Origin: Bradyrhizobium manausense
Lineage (GTDB): Bacteria > Pseudomonadota > Alphaproteobacteria > Rhizobiales > Xanthobacteraceae
Direction of reading: 5' to 3'
DNA: 64,000 bases
NCBI RefSeq assembly: GCF_018130615.1
Contig: NZ_JAFCKB010000019.1
Coordinates: 99,238-163,237 of the forward strand
Under the pieces are notes generated by a model. That model did no database searches. It had not been told where the DNA came from and was given only the letters and a program-made list of their open reading frames with translations. The translations under genes were made by a program, and so were the position numbers. Below, one piece after another: positions 54,939-63,923 of the stretch (position 1 is the stretch's first letter; every line of letters starts with the position of its first letter).

Positions 54939-55235
54939 CTAGGTACCGTAGATACAGGCCCTATGAGAAAACTTTTCGGTCGTTCCGTCAGTACGGTTCA
55001 ACCAGAAGCATTTCGTACCGAAGTCAGCAGTTCGGACGCTAAAGTGGGTAATTCCGCATCCCTTCTTGGCCTCGGCATCGGGATGGTGCTCCAGTGCCGC
55101 TCGTAGAATCACTGTGTCATTGGCGCCAACCCGATCGCCCACGTCGTACCGGTGAAGCATGTCATTCAAACAAGCAACGGCGTCACCTCTTTTGGCGAAG
55201 TGCAGTGGGCCGAGGTCGATCGGCTTCGCGGGCAT
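54939..55235 (-). CDS. DUF3223 (DCL-family) protein, third gene of the Hachiman operon
   Basis: 98 residues from ATG 55235, with GGAGG nine bases upstream. LHRYDVGDRVGANDTVILRA, HHPDAEAKKGCGITHFSVR, TKCFWLNRTDGTTEKFSHRAC is the DUF3223 pattern, named from the plant DCL protein. The function in bacteria is not established. It begins 19 bp after the hamB stop in the same direction, so it is very likely co-transcribed with hamA and hamB. It may be an accessory or regulatory part of the defence system, or a passenger. Confidence 0.75.
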   Translation of the reverse strand: MPAKPIDLGPLHFAKRGDAVACLNDMLHRYDVGDRVGANDTVILRAALEHHPDAEAKKGCGITHFSVRTADFGTKCFWLNRTDGTTEKFSHRACIYGT

Positions 55236-55253
55236 GTGAAACCTCCATTCCAA

Positions 55254-57866
55254 TCAAGCGGTAGAATTGCTGTCCACGTCGTCGAGCGGCAGAAGCCGCT
55301 CGCGTAGCTCGCGGACGATGATGACCGGGAAATCCATGGCTTCGAGCTGACCTTCGCGTTCGGTGACCCACGCCACGCATTCCTCCTTACTGAGATCGTC
55401 GCGGGCGATCTTCTCGTACAAGGCCACCGCGCTCATGCGGGAGAGACCGAGTTCCATGAGTGAGAGGAGGGTCCTCGACGAAATACCAAACTCAAGTTGT
55501 GTGCCGATGTCCAAGCCGTGATCAATCAGGTCCTCACGGTTGATCTGGCGGAGATGCATGTGCAGGACATCCATGTAGGCGGACAGATACTTCGGCGCCT
55601 TGAATCGCGCGACTTGCTCGACCAGCTCCATCGTGTTGCGGATCAGCACCGGAAGGCTGTAGGTCCTACCGGTGGTACGGTGCCACTCGATGTTCCTGCG
55701 GATCATTTCGGCCAGCGAGAATCCCTTCAGCCACTGGACGACGATCAACGCGTACAGCCTGATCACCTTTTCGGGTTCGAAGGCGGGGAACAGATGCTTA
55801 TTGATTCTCCCCATGATCGTAACGAAGCGATCGTAGCTGTCTTCGCTCGCGACCTCGGCAGGCAGCAGATTCTCGACATCACCCGCGTACGATCGGAACG
55901 CTTCAAGTAGCCGCTGAAGGCCGATCGCGCTCACTCCGGGATGCCGTGTGGTGAGGTCGACGTCGATTTCGATTTGTGCTGCAAGCGCCGCCAGGGCTTG
56001 GTCGAGTTTCGCCAACGACGCGGCATCGTGGCGCTTCGAGAGACTGGCCGCCGAAATGGACCCGAGCCGCATGAATGTGGTGAGCAGATAGGCGCCAACC
56101 TGTTCGAATTTATCCGAGTCCTTGAGGCTGGACAGGTCCGACACTCCGCGCCTGGAAAGGTAGTCCGCCATACCGTCACCAAGCTCGAGCACCGCGTCGC
56201 TTTCGCGCTTAATGGGATAGCGCGCGCGGCTAGGAACGCCAGTGGGCCAAGCCTCCGTATCCTCCGGGTCGATACAAATGATGTTGCCTTGAAATTCATT
56301 GCCCCAACGGCCTGCGCGGCCGGCTAGGTTCCAGAAGTCGTGCGCCTCCATCGGGTGGCCAATTCCCTTCCGCGGTCCGCGCAGCACAATCGTGCGACAC
56401 GACAGGTTCACGCCCTCGATCAGCGTCGACGTGCATACCAGGAAGCGGATCTTGCCTGATCGGAAGAGCCGCTCAATCTCGAGCCGGATCAGCGATGGCA
56501 TATTGCCGAAGTGGAACGCGACCCCGCGTTCAACGAGCGGTGCAAGGCGGAAGTTGGGGTGTACGCCCTTCCGGGCGAGGTCGGCGAGCTGTGCAAGCTC
56601 CGGATCGATTGAGCCAGGCTGAGGCAGGAGCTGGCTAACCAGATCGGCGACATCCTCCGACTCTCCGGCGCCGTTCGTGTAGACGAGCGTTCCGCCTCTC
56701 TGGCCCGCCGCTGCGGCGATGAACGCGAGGCGCTTCCTAAGTCCCGCTGGCGTGCTTGCGAGCTGGAGCGTTCCGACTGGAACTGTCGAACCCTGCTGTC
56801 GGACGGTCAGGTTCCAGAGCTTCGGCTTGCGTTGGGTTTGGTTCGCGACGATCAGGTTCTGGAGAACGGTGGGAGCGTCGCTGTCGACGGCGACAGTCTG
56901 CACACCGTCGGGCGCGTCCGTCAGCAACGCCTCCGGGTTCTGTGTCGCGGGGCTGATGAACACGACCTTCAGCTTCGAGTTCGCACGGCTAGCCCGCTCT
57001 ACGGCGTCCTGCAAGATCACGCCGCGTTGGCTGTCCCCGATTTTGTGCGCCTCGTCCACGATAAGCAGGTCAATTGAGAACGCGTCGCCGAGCACGTTGG
57101 CGAGAAGGTGCAGTCGCTCCTGCGTGAAGACTAGAATTACTTGCGCGCCTCCAGCGCGCGCCGCTTCGTACTTGTCACGGAGGGGAAGGGACGACACCTC
57201 GATGCGCTTGGTCTTGCCGAGAAGGCCTTGGAGAGTGGTCTCGATCTCCGAAACTAACGCGCGGGTAGGGGCGAGGTAGACTGCGACCCGGGTGTCACCC
57301 GCGCTTAGTTGGTCGATCAACCACTGAAGGACGAGAAACGTCTTCCCGGAGGCAGTGGGGGCGGACGCCGAGAGCCAACTTCCTCCGCCCGCATTGGTCC
57401 AGAAGCGTTGCTGAAAATCGTTCACCTGCAGCCAAGCGCCGCTCGATTCCACCAGGATGGAACGGTCCATCTCGCGACGCTGGGATTCAAGGCGCAGCGC
57501 CACACCTAGTCGTCCGTCGAGACCGGCCGTCAGTAGGCGGCGATCGTTGGCTAGCGTGATGGCCCGGAAATTGGAGAGCTTGCCCAACAGGACAGCGCCC
57601 GCGTCCTTGAGTGCTTGATCGTCGGTCAGAGAGATCGCCGCAGTTGCGATCCGGAGCGCCGCCTCCTGGTCGATCCGTTGATCGGACCGCGCCAATATGC
57701 TGCCGGCGAGCAGCAGCCTTGGCCAATCGATCGCCACGGCAGAGGGAGCGGCGGGTTCGGGCACTAGGTTGTCAAGTTCGGTGCGCACGGTGAGTCGAAT
57801 GATCGCATCGAGATCGTCGCGAATTCCTTCCTGAAGAAGCCACGACTGGAGACCGACTAGGCTCAT
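55254..57866 (-). CDS. hamB: Hachiman system helicase HamB
   Basis: 870 residues, superfamily 2 helicase. Motif I is SAPTASGKT (Lys 175), motif Ia LAPTRALVSEIE, motif II DEAH (residues 271-274), motif III FISPATQN, motif V VCTSTLIEGVNL and motif VI NLAGRAGRWGNE. A long C-terminal helical region follows. The arrangement with an upstream DUF1837 gene is the defining layout of Hachiman, an anti-phage system in which the helicase senses damaged or invading DNA and releases the HamA nuclease. ATG overlaps the hamA stop as ATGA. The length fits the family. Confidence 0.9.
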   Translation of the reverse strand: MSLVGLQSWLLQEGIRDDLDAIIRLTVRTELDNLVPEPAAPSAVAIDWPRLLLAGSILARSDQRIDQEAALRIATAAISLTDDQALKDAGAVLLGKLSNFRAITLANDRRLLTAGLDGRLGVALRLESQRREMDRSILVESSGAWLQVNDFQQRFWTNAGGGSWLSASAPTASGKTFLVLQWLIDQLSAGDTRVAVYLAPTRALVSEIETTLQGLLGKTKRIEVSSLPLRDKYEAARAGGAQVILVFTQERLHLLANVLGDAFSIDLLIVDEAHKIGDSQRGVILQDAVERASRANSKLKVVFISPATQNPEALLTDAPDGVQTVAVDSDAPTVLQNLIVANQTQRKPKLWNLTVRQQGSTVPVGTLQLASTPAGLRKRLAFIAAAAGQRGGTLVYTNGAGESEDVADLVSQLLPQPGSIDPELAQLADLARKGVHPNFRLAPLVERGVAFHFGNMPSLIRLEIERLFRSGKIRFLVCTSTLIEGVNLSCRTIVLRGPRKGIGHPMEAHDFWNLAGRAGRWGNEFQGNIICIDPEDTEAWPTGVPSRARYPIKRESDAVLELGDGMADYLSRRGVSDLSSLKDSDKFEQVGAYLLTTFMRLGSISAASLSKRHDAASLAKLDQALAALAAQIEIDVDLTTRHPGVSAIGLQRLLEAFRSYAGDVENLLPAEVASEDSYDRFVTIMGRINKHLFPAFEPEKVIRLYALIVVQWLKGFSLAEMIRRNIEWHRTTGRTYSLPVLIRNTMELVEQVARFKAPKYLSAYMDVLHMHLRQINREDLIDHGLDIGTQLEFGISSRTLLSLMELGLSRMSAVALYEKIARDDLSKEECVAWVTEREGQLEAMDFPVIIVRELRERLLPLDDVDSNSTA

Positions 57867-58897
57867 TCCGTCTTAATCCCCATCGCTCTGAGAAATGCAG
57901 CGCGGAAGCCGTCGGCCGACGGCAGTGGGATGCAAAACAGCTCGATTTCCATCTGGTCGAGCTTCTCCGACTTGAGCCGCTCGCCGATCCTTTTGCTCCA
58001 AACGGTCAGTTCCGCGCGTGAGGCCTCAACGATCTCCTCCGCGATCGCCTTTACGTCGTCTTTCGGATAGAACGGCGCGTCGAAGCCCACCAGGGCCACG
58101 CCGCAGTATTGGACCCGCTTCGACATCACCGACGACTTGTCAAAAAACTTCTTCAGCGCGTCGGTGAGCGTCGCATCACTGAGGTCGGCCTTGTCGCTCA
58201 GGAGCACCAGATCGCGTTCCCTGTCGGCTTCCTCGTGTTCTGGTTCAATGAGGAAGGGAGCGAGTGAGGCGAGGCAGTCGCGGATCGCGGCTCCCGCGTC
58301 CTTGTAGATTTTGGATTCACCCCAGTAGAGCTTCAGGATGCCTTCCGGCATCACGCCAGCGTACACCCCATCGGCTCCATGGTAGTGTAGGCGCGTGTCT
58401 GTCTTGAGATCCATCTTGCACAGAATCTGAGGCAGCTTGAGGAAGCGCTCGGCCAATAAGAACAGCAGCATCTCGCCGCCCTCTCCGGTCTTCGCCAAAT
58501 CGGTGAACGACCGCTTGGCGCGCTCGACGAGTTCAGCGACCGCCTCGGTGCTATTGTACTTGGCGTCGCGCGCTTTCGCTGCAGCGAGCTTCGAGCGCGG
58601 TATCGCATAGTCGACTACGGCGTTCCGCATGAACTCCGCCAGCCGTTGCGGCTGGACGCGGCCGTTTCCATCCACTGTGAGGCAATGACAGTGGATCTTG
58701 ACCGAATGACCCTCGATGAGGACGTCGCGCTCCACCAACATGAGGTGAACGTCGAGTGCTTCCGGATTCCCTGTCAGCGCGGACGTGAGATCAGTCGCGG
58801 TGATGGTCGACAGACGGCCTACCCCCTTGTTCGTACGCCCGTCTGCCCCCAGACGAGTCAACCCATAATTGTAACCACCTAGACCTCCGCAGTCCAT
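57863..58897 (-). CDS. hamA: Hachiman system nuclease HamA (DUF1837)
   Basis: Up to 344 residues. The DUF1837 core shows GEGGEMLLFLLAE (E142), LPQILCKMDLKTDT, HYHGADGVYAG (D176) and LYWGESKIYKDAGAAI (E194, K196). D...ExK with the upstream Glu fits the PD-(D/E)xK-type nuclease site described for HamA. HamA is the effector that degrades DNA once HamB triggers it. The next gene is hamB with a 4-bp overlap. The N-terminal 45 residues are Gly-rich and unlike the family, so the true start may be further in, for example near residue 46. The promoter should lie in the gap toward tRNA-Val. Confidence 0.88.
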   Translation of the reverse strand: MDCGGLGGYNYGLTRLGADGRTNKGVGRLSTITATDLTSALTGNPEALDVHLMLVERDVLIEGHSVKIHCHCLTVDGNGRVQPQRLAEFMRNAVVDYAIPRSKLAAAKARDAKYNSTEAVAELVERAKRSFTDLAKTGEGGEMLLFLLAERFLKLPQILCKMDLKTDTRLHYHGADGVYAGVMPEGILKLYWGESKIYKDAGAAIRDCLASLAPFLIEPEHEEADRERDLVLLSDKADLSDATLTDALKKFFDKSSVMSKRVQYCGVALVGFDAPFYPKDDVKAIAEEIVEASRAELTVWSKRIGERLKSEKLDQMEIELFCIPLPSADGFRAAFLRAMGIKTE

Positions 58898-59194
58898 GTT
58901 CGGCGGGAATTGCCATCGAATCCGCGATGATCGCGAGCGGCGCTTTCATGCGCTGCGGACTAGACCAAAGCCTTCACGCGCGTCGTCGCTGTTGCTCGCA
59001 AGTCTAGAGCAGCATCGCATGCTCTTTACGAAAACATGCTCGGCAATAACGCGCCTGCCGTCCGCTCTTGGATGGTTGGCTTCTCGGAAACGACTGACCA
59101 GGGCAGGAGCCTATGTGCCCCTATTGTGCCCCCGCTTTTTTGGGGCACATTGCAGGGGAAGCAAGCGACTAAATCATTGAATTCAGGTTTGAAA
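58898..59194. other. Gap between hamA and tRNA-Val, one hairpin
   Basis: About 297 bases with no convincing gene. TGTGCCCC/GGGGCACA (59125-59132 and 59142-59149) forms an 8-bp hairpin with a T-rich loop, and GTGCCCC occurs once more at 59115-59121. It should contain the hamA promoter and, if the island entered at the tRNA, the attachment junction. Confidence 0.4.
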
Positions 59195-59269
59195 TGGTGG
59201 GCGCACAAGGGATCGAACCTTGGACCTCTCCCGTGTGAAGGGAACGCTCTCCCGCTGAGCTATGCGCCC
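59195..59269 (-). tRNA. tRNA-Val (anticodon CAC)
   Basis: The minus strand folds as a full cloverleaf. The acceptor pairs GGGCGCA with TGCGCCC, the D-arm is GCTC...GAGC, the anticodon stem TTCCC/GGGAG with loop TTCACAC gives CAC, and the T-arm CAAGG-TTCGATC-CCTTG is perfect. Discriminator A and an encoded CCA (59195-59197) follow. It reads GTG codons. The 3' end points toward the Hachiman genes and the integrase remnant, the orientation expected if an element integrated at this tRNA. Confidence 0.95.
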
Positions 59270-59428
59270 GGGACCATCACGCAGACGGCCGGACTTTTCG
59301 GCCGGCCGGCGCATCGGAGCCCGCGATTTAGAAGTGCGGGCTAGACGTGTCAAGTTTTCAGGCGGCTTCCGGCCGGAAAACCTTGCGTCAGTCACTCAAA
59401 TTCGCGGCGAGGCCGGATTTTGGACGAT

Positions 59429-60724
59429 TTACGCGCCCTGTTGGCGGGCGCGGGAGGCGTGGGCCTGCAACGCGCGAATGCGCTCGGCGAGCGTTCCGCC
59501 GCCCTCGGGCAGGGCGGCTGCGGCGCCATTGGTTGCGACGCCATTGGCCGGGCGGGCGGCCTGCTTCGGCGGCTGGCCGGCCTCGGCCGCAAGCAGCGCC
59601 TCGATCGGCGAGTTCGGGCCCTCGAGCTGCATCGCGAGCTTTGCCACCTCGGCGGCGATGTCGTTGATGCGCTCGCGCAACAGCGCGTTCTCCATGCGCT
59701 CGGTCGCCCAGGAGCTCTCCGCCTGCTGCTGGATCGCATTGATGTCGCGCTGGAGCTTTGCGCGCTCGTCGCGGGCGGTGCGCAGCTGCTCTTCCAGCGC
59801 GGCTTTTTCCGCGCGCATCGTCTCCATCGCCGCCGACGATTTGCCGCCGCTCAAGGCCGCGATCTCGACGCGCAGCTCCTTGATGATGCGCTCGGAGCCT
59901 TCATTGGTCTGGCGGAGCTGGTTGTTCTCGTAGTCGCGCTCGGCCAGCAGCTTGCCTTGCGTGGCGAGGCGGCCTTCGAGGTCGGCGACGCGGCCGGACA
60001 GCATCTCGGCTTCCTTCACCTGCACGATCAGCTGGCGGTCGAGCTCGGTGACGCGCTGGCTGAGGTTCTCGACGCGGCCGCGTGCATCGCCGAGCTCGCG
60101 CGAGGCGACTTCCGAGTCCGAACGCTCCTGCGCCAGGCGGGCCTGCGTGGCAGTGAATTCTTTCTCGGCATCGCCGACGCGGTTCTTCAATTCCTCGATC
60201 TGCGCGCGCACCGCGACCAACTCGACCTGGCGGGTCTCCGCCATCATCGAACGGTCGGACAGTTCCGAATTGATCTTGGCGAGTTCGCCCTGCTTGTTGC
60301 TCAGCGCGATCTCGGCCTCGCGTAAGGCTTCGGTCTTGGCGTTGAATTCCTCTTCGGTGGCGCGGAGCTGCTCCTTCACCGCCTTCTCGCGCGCCTCCAG
60401 CGCGAAGATCGTGGCGTTCTTCTCGCCGAGCTCGATCTTCATCCGGTTGATGGCGTCGCTCTTCTTGCCGAGTTCGGCGAGCTGGCTCGTGGTCTTGTTC
60501 TTGAGCTGGTCGACGCTCATCTCCAGCCGGCGCGCCGACATGGCGAATTCGGCACGGAGCTGGTCCTTGTCGGCCTGGATCTCCGCCATCGACAGCGGGG
60601 TCGCCGCCTCGAGCCGGCGCGTGGTCAAACGGACCGCGCGGTTGTGCACCAGCGGCACGATCGCAAGCCCGCACAGCATCGACAGCAGGAAACCGATCGC
60701 AAGGTACATGATCGGTTCGACCAT
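59429..60724 (-). CDS. Membrane-anchored coiled-coil protein, unknown function
   Basis: 431 residues. One N-terminal membrane segment (MYLAIGFLLSMLCGLAIVPLV) is followed by about 300 residues of nearly continuous coiled coil rich in Glu, Ala, Lys and Leu. The C-terminal tail is Ala/Gly/Pro-rich with low complexity (QPPKQAARPANGVATNGAAA). I recognise no enzymatic domain. The architecture suggests an envelope or cytoskeletal scaffold. It is transcribed in the same direction as eipA upstream but 118 bp away. The antisense frames are shadows of its biased codon use. Confidence 0.8.
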   Translation of the reverse strand: MVEPIMYLAIGFLLSMLCGLAIVPLVHNRAVRLTTRRLEAATPLSMAEIQADKDQLRAEFAMSARRLEMSVDQLKNKTTSQLAELGKKSDAINRMKIELGEKNATIFALEAREKAVKEQLRATEEEFNAKTEALREAEIALSNKQGELAKINSELSDRSMMAETRQVELVAVRAQIEELKNRVGDAEKEFTATQARLAQERSDSEVASRELGDARGRVENLSQRVTELDRQLIVQVKEAEMLSGRVADLEGRLATQGKLLAERDYENNQLRQTNEGSERIIKELRVEIAALSGGKSSAAMETMRAEKAALEEQLRTARDERAKLQRDINAIQQQAESSWATERMENALLRERINDIAAEVAKLAMQLEGPNSPIEALLAAEAGQPPKQAARPANGVATNGAAAALPEGGGTLAERIRALQAHASRARQQGA

Positions 60725-60841
60725 GGGCGAGAACTCCGGGAGCTAAGGAAAAATTTACCAACGACAATGCATGCGGGGCCGGCAAAAAGCCAGCCCCCGC
60801 TTGTCGTTAACGTTGATCCGTAGTGGACCGGAAGAGACTGC

Positions 60842-61450
60842 CTAGAATGGGTTCCAGGTCGCCCGCGGCGTGAACTTGAGGTAGCCGATATTGGCGCCCA
60901 GCCGCAGCCCGAGGCCGGAGCGGATCGGCACCAGCACGATGTTGTTGGCGGTGAGTGCCGTCATGCCGAAGCCGCCAATGATGTAGGCCGAACCGTCGAG
61001 GCCGGCGAAGCGCTGATAGATCGCGTTGGTGGCGGGCAGGTTATAGACCAGCGTCATGGTGCGCGCGCCGTCGCCGCCCCAGTCGAAGCCGAGCGACGGG
61101 CCCTGCCAATAGACGCGCAGGTCGCCGGCGTTCTTGGTGTAGAGCGTGCCTTCGCCGTAGCGCAGGCCGGCGACGAAGGCGCCCGAGCCTTCCTCGCCCA
61201 GGATGTAGCCGTTCGGCAGACCCCATTGGCTGACCGCCTTCTCGATGATCGAGGCGAGCCCGCGCGAGACGTTGCCGAAGAAGCGGTGGCCGGCGTTGAC
61301 GAGCTCGTCCGGTCCGTAGGTGTTGGGGGTCGGGGTCCGCTGCGGCGGCGGCAGGTCCGGCGGCGGCGCGGCCGTCTGGGCCGAGACCGGCATGATCCAG
61401 CCGGCCAGCGCTACGAGCGCCACAGCGGCAAGGCGTGATGCGAAAGTCAT
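60842..61450 (-). CDS. eipA: EipA-family envelope protein (DUF1134)
   Basis: 202 residues with a signal peptide ending near PVSAQT. A Pro-rich linker leads into the DUF1134 domain: GHRFFGNVSRGLASIIEKAV, GLPNGYILGEEGSGAFVAG, LYTKNAGDLRVYWQGPSLGF, DWGGDGARTMTLVYNLP and GFGMTALTANNIVLVPIRSG. EipA is a periplasmic beta-barrel-like protein needed for envelope integrity in Brucella and conserved across alphaproteobacteria. The length and signal fit. Its presence supports the right-hand part of the window being core chromosome. Confidence 0.87.
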   Translation of the reverse strand: MTFASRLAAVALVALAGWIMPVSAQTAAPPPDLPPPQRTPTPNTYGPDELVNAGHRFFGNVSRGLASIIEKAVSQWGLPNGYILGEEGSGAFVAGLRYGEGTLYTKNAGDLRVYWQGPSLGFDWGGDGARTMTLVYNLPATNAIYQRFAGLDGSAYIIGGFGMTALTANNIVLVPIRSGLGLRLGANIGYLKFTPRATWNPF

Positions 61451-61544
61451 AAAAGAAACCCCTGGTATCGATTCCGGTCCGCTTCCCTTAACCTGACGCC
61501 AACAGGCACGGTCCTAGGTTGCACCGGATGTCCCCTCGACTCGG

Positions 61545-62078
61545 ATGTTATCCGCAGCAACTATGACGGCACAACGGCAGGAAGATAGCCCTTTGCGCCC
61601 CGGAATTGCCTTGATCGGCCGTCTGGTCTGCCTGTTGGCAGGCATTTGGCTCGGCTGCTCGGGGTTGCCGGCAGACGCGGCGACCACCGAGCGGGTCGTC
61701 GTCAATCGCTTCTCGGGCGTCGCCATCGAGGGCTTCGACCCCGTGGCCTATTTCGTCGATGGCGGGGCCGAGCAGGGGACGGCGGAGTTCGAGGCCAACC
61801 TCTGGGGCGCGGTCTGGCGCTTCCGGAACGAGGGCAACCGCGCCTCCTTCCTGGCCCATCCCGAGATCTACGGGCCGCAGTTCGGCGGTTATGACCCCGC
61901 CGACATTGCGCGCGGCGTGATCATTGCCGGCAATCCCCGCTTCTTCGTGATCTCCGCGCAGCGGCTCTATCTGTTCAGCCGGGAAGCCAACCGCGACGCG
62001 TTCGCCGCCGATCCCGAACGCTTCCTGTATGAAGTCGGCAAGCGCTGGCCGGCGCTCCAGGACAAGCTCAGTCAGTAG
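61545..62078 (+). CDS. Secreted YHS-domain protein
   Basis: 177 residues. A signal-like hydrophobic stretch (GIALIGRLVCLLAGIWLGCSG) is followed by a YHS-type domain: SGVAIEGFDPVAYFVDGGAE, AVWRFRNEGNRASFLAHPEIYGPQFGGY and FLYEVGKRWPALQDKL. YHS domains are short folds often found in metal-handling proteins, and this group is periplasmic. The canonical Tyr-His-Ser is altered to the EGFDPVAYF form common in this subfamily. ATG 61563 is an alternative start. The 3' end overlaps the convergent cysQ gene by 7 bp. Confidence 0.78.
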   Translation: MLSAATMTAQRQEDSPLRPGIALIGRLVCLLAGIWLGCSGLPADAATTERVVVNRFSGVAIEGFDPVAYFVDGGAEQGTAEFEANLWGAVWRFRNEGNRASFLAHPEIYGPQFGGYDPADIARGVIIAGNPRFFVISAQRLYLFSREANRDAFAADPERFLYEVGKRWPALQDKLSQ

Positions 62079-62899
62079 GGCGTTACCGCCTCCGGGTCGC
62101 CCCAGGCGATGAACGCCGGAATGATGAAGCGGGTGTCGCAGCGCTCGCCGAACCGGATCTCGCCGCCCTTGCCGTCGGTCACCTTGCCGCCGGCGGCCGT
62201 CACCACGGCGCAGCCCGCCCCGACATCCCATTCCGAGGTGGGCCCGAAGCGCGGATAGATGTCGGCACTGCCCTCTGCGATCCGGCCGAATTTCACCGCC
62301 GAGCCGCAGGTCTTTCGGACCGCGTTGGGCCGGCCGTCGATGAACGCCTCGCTTGTCGGGTCGCCATGCGAGCGGCTCACCGCCGCAACCCAGGGCTCGC
62401 CGTGTCTGGGCAGCTTGCGGGTCCGGATCGGCGCGGCAGCGCCGATGGTCGTGCCGTCAAACGTCACGCGCTCGGCGCCGCGGCCGACGATACCGCGCCA
62501 GAGCAGCCCGAGCGCGGGTGCGCTGACGATGCCGAGCAGCGGCACGCCCTCGGTCACGAGCGCGAGGTTGACGGTGAACTCGTCGCGGCCGGCGACGAAC
62601 TCCTTGGTTCCGTCGAGCGGATCGATCAGGAAGAAGCTGCCGCGAAACGGCGGCGCGGCGAGATGGGTCCGCTCTTCCGAGAGTGTCGGCACATCGTTCG
62701 CAAGCTTGGCCAGCCCCTCCGCAATGATCCGGTCGGCCGCGAGGTCGGCCTCGGTCACCGGCGAGCCGTCCTGCTTGCCGTCGACCCGCATCGCGCCACG
62801 ATTGACGCCAAGGATTGCCTCGCCCGCCTGCACCACCAGTGCGGTCAGGGGCTCCATCAGCCGGGATGCGGCCTCGCCATCGATGATCCTCACCTGCAT
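62072..62899 (-). CDS. cysQ: 3'(2'),5'-bisphosphate nucleotidase CysQ (inositol monophosphatase family)
   Basis: 275 residues. DGSPVTEADLAADRII, LSEERTHL, the metal-binding IDPLDGTKEFVAGRDEFTVN and the C-terminal SEWDVGAGCAVVTAAGGKVTD are the phosphatase family motifs. GTKEF after DPLDG is typical of CysQ rather than SuhB. It removes the 3'-phosphate from PAP formed during sulfate assimilation, using Mg2+. Convergent with the YHS gene and divergent from chpT across a 174-bp gap. Confidence 0.88.
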   Translation of the reverse strand: MQVRIIDGEAASRLMEPLTALVVQAGEAILGVNRGAMRVDGKQDGSPVTEADLAADRIIAEGLAKLANDVPTLSEERTHLAAPPFRGSFFLIDPLDGTKEFVAGRDEFTVNLALVTEGVPLLGIVSAPALGLLWRGIVGRGAERVTFDGTTIGAAAPIRTRKLPRHGEPWVAAVSRSHGDPTSEAFIDGRPNAVRKTCGSAVKFGRIAEGSADIYPRFGPTSEWDVGAGCAVVTAAGGKVTDGKGGEIRFGERCDTRFIIPAFIAWGDPEAVTPY

Positions 62900-63073
62900 G
62901 CCTCATTCATTGGCAAGTCTGGCCTCTCTTCGCTTGATTCGCCTGCGCCCTTTATGGCCGGTTCGAACCTATGGCAAGCTAGCTGCCATAGGCTGGCGAA
63001 TGTTAGAACCCGCAGCATCCGTCAAGCATGCGTGATTCGCCGCGTCCGCGCCGTGCAATTCCAGGAACCCTTT

Positions 63074-63727
63074 ATGTCTGACGCTCCGTCACCCGGTACC
63101 GCTTCCGCTCCCGATATGCTCGAACTCGCGGCACTGCTGTGCTCGCGGGTCTGTCATGATCTCATCAGCCCGGTCGGCGCTATCGTCAATGGGCTCGAAG
63201 TGCTCGATGACGACCCCAAGCCCGAGGATCGCGAATTCGCGCTCGACCTGATCCGCAAGAGCGCGAAGACGGCCTCCGCCCGCCTACAGTTCTGCCGCCT
63301 CGCCTTCGGCGCGGCCGGCTCCTCCGGCGCACAGATCGATCTCGGCGATGCCCAGACCATGGCGCGCGGCCACATCGAGGACGGCAAGTGCTCGATCACG
63401 TGGAATCTGCCGCGGCTGCTGCTGCCGAAGAATCGCGTCAAGCTGCTGCTCAATATGCTGGTGGTGTCCCAGCACACCATCCCGCGCGGCGGCATGCTCA
63501 CGATCGATCCGATCGGCGAGGGCGAGACGATGAGCTTCCGCATCACCGCGACCGGACATAATGCACGCCTGCCGCAGAACATCTCCGAGCTTCTGAGCGG
63601 CGAACGCGGACCGGCCGCGGATGCGCACGCGATCCAGCCTTATTATACACGGCTGTTGGCGCAGGCCTGCGGTCTGACCGTGACGCTCAAGCCGGAAGGC
63701 GAAGCCATCATCATTACCGCTTCGTAA
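63074..63727 (+). CDS. chpT: Histidine phosphotransferase ChpT
   Basis: 217 residues. LAALLCSRVCHDLISPVGAIVNGLEVL carries the phosphorylatable His in a DHp-like helix, followed by a degenerate ATPase-like domain (LLLPKNRVKLLLNMLVV...). ChpT in alphaproteobacteria relays phosphate from CckA to CtrA and CpdR, controlling the cell cycle. ATG 63074 fits the family start; the longer upstream frame is antisense to cysQ. The gene lies directly before cheA. Confidence 0.87.
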   Translation: MSDAPSPGTASAPDMLELAALLCSRVCHDLISPVGAIVNGLEVLDDDPKPEDREFALDLIRKSAKTASARLQFCRLAFGAAGSSGAQIDLGDAQTMARGHIEDGKCSITWNLPRLLLPKNRVKLLLNMLVVSQHTIPRGGMLTIDPIGEGETMSFRITATGHNARLPQNISELLSGERGPAADAHAIQPYYTRLLAQACGLTVTLKPEGEAIIITAS

Positions 63728-63763
63728 ACGCGCCCATCGCTCTTGGACGTTAATCGAATCTTT

Positions 63764-63796
63764 ATAAGGCGCTTCGGTTTGTCCGGAGCGCCTTAT
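63764..63796 (+). terminator. Rho-independent-type hairpin after chpT
   Basis: ATAAGGCGCT pairs with AGCGCCTTAT, extended inward by a T-G wobble and three pairs of CGG/CCG, with a 5-base loop, 37 bases after the chpT stop. The following CTCTTTGTTGG is only moderately U-rich. Confidence 0.65.
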
Positions 63797-63923
63797 CTCT
63801 TTGTTGGTTCCGTTCTTTTGCACATACTCAACCAATATTAAACGCTTTGCGGTGAAGCTGGCCCCATTCTGAATAGGCGCATCACAAGTCGTGCGCGCCC
63901 TCCCTGTATGAAGGCCTGTTTTC

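Noticed and set aside
59101-59149. GTGCCCC repeats as a CRISPR or terminator
   Set aside because: Only a few short copies, no regular spacers, and the T-run is in the loop rather than after the stem.
63074-63076. Longer upstream start for chpT at 62366
   Set aside because: The extra 236 codons are antisense to cysQ and do not resemble ChpT; ATG 63074 gives the family length.
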